Origin: Bog-950 sp035299425
Lineage (GTDB): Bacteria; Bacteroidota; Bacteroidia; Chitinophagales; LD1
Reading direction: 5' to 3'
DNA length: 64,000 nt
NCBI GenBank assembly: GCA_035299425.1
Contig: DATGWP010000080.1
Span: forward strand, 1 to 64,000
The notes under the pieces: generated by a model
What the model was told of the DNA's origin: nothing
The model's database searches: none
The model's input: only the letters and a program-made list of their open reading frames with translations
In this document: positions 33,929 through 41,440 of the stretch, one piece after another
Layout of the letters: every line of letters starts with the position of its first letter
How positions within the stretch are numbered: position 1 is the first letter of the stretch
Position numbers and translations under genes: made by a program

Positions 33929-33962
33929 GCCAAAATTATTAGTATTTACTAAAATTATTGGC
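33929..33962 (-). promoter_or_regulatory. Promoter with overlapping palindrome upstream of the radical-SAM gene
   Basis: The minus strand shows TAATTTTG (33931-33938), a TAnnTTTG match ending 5 nt before the ATG. Around it the imperfect palindrome GCCAAAATTATTAGTA / TACTAAAATTATTGGC has matching outer and inner 5-bp blocks. It could be an operator. Confidence 0.45.
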
Positions 33963-33991
33963 ATTTGATTGTTAATTAACCAAACAAAAAA

Positions 33992-34019
33992 ATCCCCCTC
34001 TGCCATAGCAAAGGGGGAT
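33992..34019 (-). terminator. Terminator of giant surface protein 1
   Basis: ATCCCCCT (33992-33999) pairs with AGGGGGAT (34012-34019). In the minus-strand RNA the hairpin is followed by a run of T residues, as in a typical intrinsic terminator. A weaker hairpin (AGAATGA/TCATTCT) lies between it and the stop codon at about 34030-34068. Confidence 0.75.
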
Positions 34020-34066
34020 AAACAAAACAGAATGACCAACGACAGCCTGCCTTTGGCCGCTCATTC

Positions 34067-37000
34067 TTACTCTTTAATAAACGATTTTTTTACAACTCCG
34101 TTTGCAGTGTGCAGGCTTATAACATAGCTGCCCTGGGCCAGCATGTTAACATCCAGGCGGGCCAGGTTGCCGGTTTCGGCCAGCACTTTAGCGCCCAGTA
34201 CATTATGAACCTCTACAGCCTGCAACGTCACATCGCTCTTTATTATAAGCAGGTGTGTAGCCGGGTTAGGATACACTGCAATAGACGCTGAGGCCACATT
34301 GGCAATGCCCGAGATAATTACATTAACCTCTGCTGAAGTACCGGTGCAGCCATCGGCGCTGGTTACATCCACCTTGTAATCGCCCGTTTGCGTTGCCGTG
34401 TAAGTTTGTGCTGTAGCCAAAGAGATAGGGCCACCATCTAAATACCACTGGTAGCTGCTGCCGGTTACGCTGCTGGTAAGCACGGCATTGTTTTGCTGCA
34501 CTACCGGTGCCGGTGTGGCATTTACAACCACCACAGCTGCATCCGAAGTATCGGTGCCGCAGGTACCGGTTACTTCTACTTTGTAGGTGCCGGCATCGCT
34601 CACATTAGAAGAAGCAATGTTGAAGGATGCTGCTTCCGCACCGCTTACAAGCGTATCGTTCTTCCACCACTGGTAGTTCAGGCTGCCACCGGCAGCTGCT
34701 ACATTAAGGTCAATTGCTTCGCCCGAGCAAACGGTCAGAGTGCTTGCCGGCTGGGTAGTAATGGCAGTAGCATCGACTATAGTAAGTGTTAGTGTAACTA
34801 TGCTATCGCAGCTTTGGGCCGATGCAAGTGTATCGGCATAAACACCGGCTATGGTTAAAACATCGCCGTTGAAATCGTAGCTGCCACCCTGGCAAATGCT
34901 TTCGGCAAGTGTAGTGGTTATAGGCGCCAGCACCGTTAAGTGCAGGGTGATAATACTATCGCATCCATCTTGTGTTTGCACTGTTTCGGTATAGTTACCG
35001 CTTTGGGTAAGTGTTTGTGCAAAGAAGGTATAAGAACTGCCGTTGCAAATGGTTTCAGAAAAATCTCCTGTAAGCGCAGGGCTTACTGTAAGATTAAGCG
35101 TGATAACGGAATCGCAGCCAACAGCGTTTACAAGCGTATCGTTATAAGCACCGCTTTGGGTAAGACTTTCGCCATTGAAGCTGTATGAATTGCCGGCGCA
35201 TATTGTTTGACTAAACGCGCTGGCTGATGGTTGCAATATAGCTATAGTATGCGTGGCACTGGCCGAGCAGTTAGCACCTAATGATGCAGTAACTGTGTAA
35301 GTGGTAGTAGTGGCCGGCGATACAGTAATGGTTGAGTTGGTGCCTAAACCATTGCCCCAGGTGTAGGTGTTGCCACCGTTGGCAGTAAGCGATACGCTGC
35401 CACCCGCACACACCGAGGTTGAACCGGTGATACTGGCAGTAGGTGTATTTTGCACACTTACTGTTTGCGATGCAGTAGCGGTACAGTTGTTAGCTGTAAC
35501 GGTTACTGTGTATGTGGTTGCGCTAACCGGTGTTACCGTTATTGCAGCTGTAGTTTCGCTGTTGCTCCAGCTATAGGTACCGCCGCCACTGGCGGTAAGG
35601 GTAGCCGATAAGCCTGAACAAATGTTGGAAGGGCCATTGATAGCTGCCGTAGTAGAGTTAACCGTAATTGTAGCGCTGGCTGTAGCGCTACAGTTGTTAG
35701 CATCGGTTACGGTAGTAGTGTATGTAGTAGTAGTGGTGGGCGAAAGGTTCTGTATAGCATTGGCTGTTAAGCTACCGCTCCATACATAGCTGGCACCGCC
35801 CGATGCAGTAAGCGTTTGCGAACCGCCCAGACAAATAGCTACCGACGAAGGCGAGATAGCCGCTACCGGTAAAGGATTAACTGTAATGGTACGTTGTGCT
35901 GTTGCACTACAGTTGTTGGCATCGGTTACAGTTACTGCATAAGCATTGGTAGTGCCCGGCGATACGGTAATAGCGGCTGTGGTGTTATTGGTGTTCCACA
36001 AGTAGCTGGTGCCGCCCGATGCAGTAAGTGTTGCGCTAGCACCGGCACAAAGCGTTACACTAGCCGGAGAAATAGCCGCCACCGGTAACTGGTTAACGGT
36101 AACAAGTTGCGAGGCTGTAGCCGAGCAGTTGTTTTGTGTAACGGTTACAGTATAGGTAGTAGCTGTAGCAGGCGATACTGTAACGGCTGCATTGCTACCT
36201 AACGAGTTGCTCCATGCGTATGAAGAGCCGCCAGTGGCAGTTAAGGTAGTAGAAGCCCCGGTGCAGATTGTTGCGTTACCTGATATTGCTGCTACAGGAT
36301 TGTTGTTTACTGTTACCAATACAGTATCGGATGTAACCGTGCCACAACTGCCACTAATTACCACACTGTAAGGCCCTGCATCGTTAGCCGTAGCCGATGC
36401 AATATTAAGCGTGGCAGTTTGGCTACCCAACACAGTTGAACCCCTACGCCATACGTAAGTAGTGTTGTTGCCACCGCTGCCCACTACCGATAAGGTAAGT
36501 GGTGCACCCACACACACAGCCTGCGCCAATGGCTGCTGCGATATGCTGGCAGATGTTACTACCGATAATACAGCAAGGGTAGAAGTATCGGCGCCACAGG
36601 TACCGGTAACTACTACCGAGTAGTCGTCGGCATCGTTAATAGTAAGCGATGGAATATTATATGTAGAGGCCGTAGCAAGGTTAATGTCACTTCCATCTTT
36701 CTTCCATTGGTAAGTAAGACCAACACCCGCGGCCGCTACGTTAAACGTAACTGCTGAACCGGTGCAGGCAGTTTGCGATACCGGCTCGGTGGTAATGTTG
36801 GTTATAGGGTTTACAGTAACTACTGATGATGCCGTTGCAGAGCAACTGTTAGCATCAGTTACGGTTACTGTGTAAGTGGTAGTAGCTACAGGCAACACTA
36901 ATTTGTTTGACCCTGTTCCTAACTGGTTGCTCCAGTTATAAGATGCACCACCGCTGGCGATTAAATTCTGCGATGCACCGCTGCAAATGGTAACAGACGA

Positions 37001-40000
37001 TGGGTTGATACCGGCAACCGGCAATTGGTTTACAGTAACCTGACGGGTAGCCGTTGTAGAGCAGTTGTTGCCATCGGTAACAGTTACAGTATAAGTGGTG
37101 GTGGTTGCAGGCGAAAAAGTGGCCGCTGCATTGCTGCCGCCGCTATTGCTCCAGGCATATGTAGTGCCACCGCTGGCGGTAAGTGTAGCCGATGAACCTA
37201 AACACACCGCTACAGATGCAGGTGCTATAGCAGCTGGTGGTAGGGCGTTTACAGTTACTACCCGGGTAGCCGTTGCGCTACATGTTCCGTTAGATACAGT
37301 TACCGTGTAAGTAGTAGTACTAGTTGGGGAGAAAGTAGCTGCTGCATTGCTGCCGCCGCTGTTGCTCCAGGCGTAGTTAATACCTCCACTGGCGGTTAAA
37401 GTAGCCGATGCGCCGTTGCATATAGTAGCAGTTACAGGGCTGATAGATGCCGATGGTATAGAGTTAACAGTTACCAGGCGGCTGGCTGTAGCGCTGCAGC
37501 TGTTGCCATCGGTAACGGTAACTGTATAGGTAGTATTGGTAGTTGGCGAAAAAGTAGCCGCTGCATTGCTACCGCCGCTGTTGCTCCAGCTATATGCTGT
37601 GCCGCCGCTGGCGGTGAGGGTAGCCGCATCGCCTGCGCATATAGTAACAGTGGCCGGGGCTATAGCAGCGGTTGGTAACTGGTTAACAGTTACAGTAGCT
37701 GTGGCTGTAGCCGAACAAGTGTTAGCACCGGTAACCGTAACCGTGTATGTAGTAGTTGTATTTGGAGAGAAAGTAGCCGCCGCATTGCTGCCGCCGCTAT
37801 TGCTCCAGGCATAGGTGCCACCACCGCTGGCGGTGAGGGTAGCGCTTTGCCCTGTGCAAATAGCCACTGAAGCCGGTTGAATATTTGCCGATGGCAGTGC
37901 ATTTACGTTTACCAATCGCGATGCCGTAGCCGAACAGTTATTGGCATTGGTAACAGTTACAGTATAAGTAGTAGCCGAGTTTGGCGAAAAAACTGCCTGT
38001 GCACTATTGCCACCCCCATTGCTCCATGCATAGGTGCCGCCACCGGTAGCTGTAAGTGTAGCCGTGCCACCTGCGCAGATAGTAACCGAAGCCGGTGTAA
38101 TACCTGCTGTTGGGTTGCTGTTTACAGTAACCAGTCGCGATGCTGTGGCCGAACAGGTACCATCGCTTACGGTTACTGTGTAGGTGGTATTAGTGGTTGG
38201 CGAGAAGGTAGCCGTTGCATTGCTGCCACCGCTGTTGCTCCAGGCATAAGTTGTTCCACCACTGGCAGTAAGGGTAGCACTTTGGCCGTTGCATATTGTA
38301 ACAGTAGCCGGAGAAATAGCTGCTGTAACAGCAGGCACTACTGTAACCGTTACGGTGTCTACATCAGCACATTGGCCGCTGTTGGTATTCATGGTTACCG
38401 TGTAGGTGGTAGTGCTGGCGGGCGATACGGTTTTTGTTGCGCCCAGGCCCAGGCCGTTGCTCCAGCTATAACTGGTAGGTGAAAACACACTGGCCGTAAG
38501 TGTTACCGAACTGCCCGCACAAATAGTGGGTGATGCAGGTGATACAGAACCATCGGCAAAACCGGTGATAGTAAGCGGGCGGGTTGCAAAATTAGAAGTG
38601 TCGCAAATATTGGCACGTGCTACACTAATACTGGTAGCACCTGTAGTGTATGGCATTTGAATTGTAATGATTATGCTGTCGGCGCCGCTAAGTATAGTTG
38701 CACCGGCAGGTACATTCCATACATAGTAATTGCCGCCGCTGCCTCCACTGGCGCTAAACGAATAAATACCGCCCACACAAGGGGTGGAAATTCCACCAAG
38801 AATGGATGTAGGTGCAGATGGGCCGGGGGTTAAGGTAACCAGTTTGGTAGCTGCTGTAGATATACCGCAAGGGGTATTAGCCCTTACGGAAATGGTTCCT
38901 GATGTAGTATTGGAAGTAACGGCTATAGTGTTGGTGGTAGAGGAGCCTGTCCAGCCCGATGGCAATGTCCAGGTGTAAGAGGTAGCGCCTGCTACCGGTG
39001 CAGCAGTATACACAGCACCTGATAGAGAAAGGCAAGCTGTATCTAAACCGGTGATAGATGCCGGTGCCACCAAATTACAAGGCGAATGACGGGCAATATA
39101 AGCATCGTAGAGCGATGAAGAAGTAAGGGTTTGCACACCAGCCACCGAAGGGTCGAAATCGGCAGTGCCGGTAAAATAGCCACCGGTATATACATTGGCG
39201 CTATCATCTAAGTCTATTACAAAAGCTTCATCGGTGGTAGAGCTGCCCATGGAGGTAACCCAGGTAAAGTTTCCTACTGAATCATATTTAGCAATAAAAA
39301 TATCGTTGGCGGTACTTGGCGAAGCGCCAATGTTAAAGAGAGCCGGAGAACCATCAAAGTCAACTGCAGCACCGGTAAAGCGGCCGGTTACATATACATT
39401 GCTCGCATCATCGTGCGTTATTTGATATACCTGGGCCTGGTTGCTGGTGCCGGCGCCACTTATTCCCCTTGCCCAGGAACAAGTCCCGGCGGGGGTCCAG
39501 CTGCAAAAAAAGCCGGCAAGTGTACTTCCCTGAGCAGTGATCTGTATGCCACCAAAAACACCTACCCCCCAGTAAGCTCCACCCACAATAATATTGCCCG
39601 ATGGGGTTATATCTAAAGTAAAGCCATTATCATACTGGTTAGGTGTGGTAGTAGTGCCGCCCATAGCGCGCACCCATACATAATCTCCCGCATTGGTGTA
39701 TTTAGCTAAAAATACATCTGTATTTACGCTCGAAGAAAGGTTAGCCGTACCTGCGCCGGCATTAAAATCGCAGGTGCCTAAAAACTGACCGGTGATATAT
39801 ACATCATTGTTTGCATCTACTGCTATATCGCGGGCAACTACATCGGCCGTAGCACCACCCTGAAAAGCACGGGCATATAAGCACTTGCCGGCATAGTCAT
39901 ATTTGGCAAAATACATATCGGCAGGTGCCGGAAAATTTACCTGCACAGCGGGTGAAAACGGATGTTCGAAGGTAATATTGGTGCTGCCAATAGTGCCGCA

Positions 40001-40561
40001 TACAAAAATATTATCGGATGAATCGAGCGCCACACCATAAGCGTAATCGGACAAAGTACCGGTAATGCGCCGCGCCCACTGGTAATTGCCGGCTGAGTCA
40101 TATTTAGCCACAAAGCCCTCTGGCCCGCCGCCCGATGTAAGGGTATTGGTGTTAGCCCCGGGGTCGAAATCTATAGCGCCACCGGCACTGAAATAGCCAA
40201 CAATTATTATCGAATCATTATTGCCCAAAGCCAGCGACATACCATAGTCATCGCCGGTTCCACCAATGCGCTTGGCCCACACATACTGGCCGGCGGTGGT
40301 GTACTTGGCAAAATAAATATCGTTGTTACCCGCCGATACAAGATTGGCAGTAGCTGTATCAGGGTTAAAATCTACAGTAGACTGGAAGCCCCCGATTATA
40401 TATACATAGCCGTTAGATACTACTAACCTGCGTACGTTATCGTTGCCGGTTCCGCTAGACTGGCCAATTTTTTTTGCCCAGTCGTATGATAACCCCCCTT
40501 GCTGTGCATAAAGAAGGACTGCGCACAGCGCCAAAATTGTGGTAGTAAAAATCCGCTTCAT
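34067..40561 (-). CDS. Giant T9SS surface protein 1: SBBP-like propeller head and Ig-like repeat stalk
   Basis: About 2164 aa; start MKRIFTTTILALCAVLLYAQ is a signal peptide (the frame extends 12 codons upstream). Residues about 20-490 are SBBP/beta-propeller-like repeats (GNDIYFAKY, GQYVWAKRIGG, ...DSAGNYQWARRI). Residues 500-670 hold two PKD-like domains. Residues 670-1780 contain about 13 repeats of 70-73 aa (TICxGxSATLTASGG...YAWSN...TTTYTVTV), interrupted by two Ig-like domains. Three GCDS-type repeats follow (about 1784-1930), then Ig-like segments and a C-terminal T9SS type A domain (AVYPNPATHLLIIKS). It should be a long surface stalk or adhesin; the ligand is unknown. Confidence 0.9.
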   Translation of the reverse strand: MKRIFTTTILALCAVLLYAQQGGLSYDWAKKIGQSSGTGNDNVRRLVVSNGYVYIIGGFQSTVDFNPDTATANLVSAGNNDIYFAKYTTAGQYVWAKRIGGTGDDYGMSLALGNNDSIIIVGYFSAGGAIDFDPGANTNTLTSGGGPEGFVAKYDSAGNYQWARRITGTLSDYAYGVALDSSDNIFVCGTIGSTNITFEHPFSPAVQVNFPAPADMYFAKYDYAGKCLYARAFQGGATADVVARDIAVDANNDVYITGQFLGTCDFNAGAGTANLSSSVNTDVFLAKYTNAGDYVWVRAMGGTTTTPNQYDNGFTLDITPSGNIIVGGAYWGVGVFGGIQITAQGSTLAGFFCSWTPAGTCSWARGISGAGTSNQAQVYQITHDDASNVYVTGRFTGAAVDFDGSPALFNIGASPSTANDIFIAKYDSVGNFTWVTSMGSSTTDEAFVIDLDDSANVYTGGYFTGTADFDPSVAGVQTLTSSSLYDAYIARHSPCNLVAPASITGLDTACLSLSGAVYTAAPVAGATSYTWTLPSGWTGSSTTNTIAVTSNTTSGTISVRANTPCGISTAATKLVTLTPGPSAPTSILGGISTPCVGGIYSFSASGGSGGNYYVWNVPAGATILSGADSIIITIQMPYTTGATSISVARANICDTSNFATRPLTITGFADGSVSPASPTICAGSSVTLTASVFSPTSYSWSNGLGLGATKTVSPASTTTYTVTMNTNSGQCADVDTVTVTVVPAVTAAISPATVTICNGQSATLTASGGTTYAWSNSGGSNATATFSPTTNTTYTVTVSDGTCSATASRLVTVNSNPTAGITPASVTICAGGTATLTATGGGTYAWSNGGGNSAQAVFSPNSATTYTVTVTNANNCSATASRLVNVNALPSANIQPASVAICTGQSATLTASGGGTYAWSNSGGSNAAATFSPNTTTTYTVTVTGANTCSATATATVTVNQLPTAAIAPATVTICAGDAATLTASGGTAYSWSNSGGSNAAATFSPTTNTTYTVTVTDGNSCSATASRLVTVNSIPSASISPVTATICNGASATLTASGGINYAWSNSGGSNAAATFSPTSTTTYTVTVSNGTCSATATRVVTVNALPPAAIAPASVAVCLGSSATLTASGGTTYAWSNSGGSNAAATFSPATTTTYTVTVTDGNNCSTTATRQVTVNQLPVAGINPSSVTICSGASQNLIASGGASYNWSNQLGTGSNKLVLPVATTTYTVTVTDANSCSATASSVVTVNPITNITTEPVSQTACTGSAVTFNVAAAGVGLTYQWKKDGSDINLATASTYNIPSLTINDADDYSVVVTGTCGADTSTLAVLSVVTSASISQQPLAQAVCVGAPLTLSVVGSGGNNTTYVWRRGSTVLGSQTATLNIASATANDAGPYSVVISGSCGTVTSDTVLVTVNNNPVAAISGNATICTGASTTLTATGGSSYAWSNSLGSNAAVTVSPATATTYTVTVTQNNCSATASQLVTVNQLPVAAISPASVTLCAGASATLTASGGTSYLWNTNNTTAAITVSPGTTNAYAVTVTDANNCSATAQRTITVNPLPVAAISPSSVAICLGGSQTLTASGGASYVWSGSLTANAIQNLSPTTTTTYTTTVTDANNCSATASATITVNSTTAAINGPSNICSGLSATLTASGGGTYSWSNSETTAAITVTPVSATTYTVTVTANNCTATASQTVSVQNTPTASITGSTSVCAGGSVSLTANGGNTYTWGNGLGTNSTITVSPATTTTYTVTASLGANCSASATHTIAILQPSASAFSQTICAGNSYSFNGESLTQSGAYNDTLVNAVGCDSVITLNLTVSPALTGDFSETICNGSSYTFFAQTLTQSGNYTETVQTQDGCDSIITLHLTVLAPITTTLAESICQGGSYDFNGDVLTIAGVYADTLASAQSCDSIVTLTLTIVDATAITTQPASTLTVCSGEAIDLNVAAAGGSLNYQWWKNDTLVSGAEAASFNIASSNVSDAGTYKVEVTGTCGTDTSDAAVVVVNATPAPVVQQNNAVLTSSVTGSSYQWYLDGGPISLATAQTYTATQTGDYKVDVTSADGCTGTSAEVNVIISGIANVASASIAVYPNPATHLLIIKSDVTLQAVEVHNVLGAKVLAETGNLARLDVNMLAQGSYVISLHTANGVVKKSFIKE
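36850..38470 (-). repeat. Tandem coding repeats of 216-222 bp inside giant protein 1
   Basis: The landmark word TTGCTCC on the plus strand recurs at 36927, 37146, 37362, 37581, 37800, 38019, 38235 and 38457. The spacings are 219, 216, 219, 219, 219, 216 and 222 bp, that is 72-74 codons. More diverged units continue at 35.2-36.3 kb. The units keep frame, so unequal crossing-over would change stalk length without breaking the gene. Confidence 0.9.
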
Positions 40562-40627
40562 AAAATCCGAGTTTTGTTTGGCAACAATATTCGGCATGAA
40601 GCAGGCCCGAGGGCGACCTACAATTCA

Positions 40628-40649
40628 TGAACCCCCTGTTTTGGGTTCA
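40628..40649 (-). terminator. Possible terminator after LytTR regulator 1
   Basis: TGAACCC (40628-40634) pairs with GGGTTCA (40643-40649) downstream of the regulator stop codon. Only a weak U tract follows, so the call is tentative. Confidence 0.4.
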
Positions 40650-40684
40650 CGAAACGGCGGAACGTATAAAATGCGGGCTGATAA

Positions 40685-41440
40685 TCAATGTCGCCCAATC
40701 CTTATTTCGCGGAAAGAATCTTCAAACTCCTTCTTCCTTTCTTTTGAAACAGGCATGGCAATGCCGTTATCCATTTCTATAAAGCTTTCGAGGCGGCTAT
40801 ACTTTTTTACAAAATTGAGATTGATGAGATGCGACCGGTGAATCCGGAAAAAATTCTTTCGGCGCATTAAAAGGTCTTCAAAAAATTTGAGCTTTTTACT
40901 CACCAGCAGTTTAGAGCCATCGGCCAAAAACACATGTGTGTAAGCGCCTTCGGCCTGCAACTGGGTAATGTTGCCCACTTCGACAAACAACAAGCCATCG
41001 CTTACAGGCACCGCTATTTTGCTAAACTCATCCCCCTGAAAATTTTGCTGCAGCACTTCAAGCCTTTGTTTCATGTTGTGGCTGGTGCGCCGTGCCTTTA
41101 CTTTTTCTACAGCGGCTTTTAGTTTATCTACCTGCACCGGTTTAAGCACATAGTCTACTGCCGAGTATTCGAATGCCTGCACCGCATACTCACTGTAAGC
41201 GGTTACAAATACAATTTCGAAATCTACCGTATCGAAAAAGTTCATCAATTCAAAACCACTAAACTCAGGCATTTCAATATCCAGAAAAACCACATCGGGC
41301 TGGTGCTGTTTTATGGCCAGCACCGCTTTGGGCACATTGGCGCATTGCTCCTGTATTTTTACTTCCGGGCAGTGAGTAGTCAGCAAGGTTTCAAGCCCGC
41401 GGCGGGCTCTTTCTTCATCATCTACAAGTATTGCTTTCAT
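40685..41440 (-). CDS. LytTR-family response regulator 1
   Basis: A 251-aa DNA-binding regulator. The receiver domain (residues 1-120) begins MKAILVDDEERARRG with acidic residues D7/D8, the phosphoacceptor D54 in VVFLDIEMP and K in YVLKPV. The LytTR DNA-binding domain (about 145-250) has GAYTHVFLADGSKLLV, FFRIHRSHLINLNFVKKY and the basic C-terminus. The start overlaps the end of the upstream sensor kinase gene by 4 nt (ATGA), showing a kinase-regulator pair. It strongly resembles regulator 3 at 58257. Target genes are not known; neighbouring T9SS proteins are plausible by position only. Confidence 0.95.
   Translation of the reverse strand: MKAILVDDEERARRGLETLLTTHCPEVKIQEQCANVPKAVLAIKQHQPDVVFLDIEMPEFSGFELMNFFDTVDFEIVFVTAYSEYAVQAFEYSAVDYVLKPVQVDKLKAAVEKVKARRTSHNMKQRLEVLQQNFQGDEFSKIAVPVSDGLLFVEVGNITQLQAEGAYTHVFLADGSKLLVSKKLKFFEDLLMRRKNFFRIHRSHLINLNFVKKYSRLESFIEMDNGIAMPVSKERKKEFEDSFREIRIGRH

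Noticed and set aside
35200..38470. Regularly spaced repeats considered as a CRISPR array
   Set aside because: Unit length of 210-222 bp, continuous coding frame and absence of unique spacers or cas genes; they are protein-domain repeats.
37877..38482. A 201-aa plus-strand open frame, rich in Cys, Ser and Arg
   Set aside because: It is antisense to the tandem YTVTV repeats of giant protein 1 and its periodic composition is an artefact of the repeat DNA.
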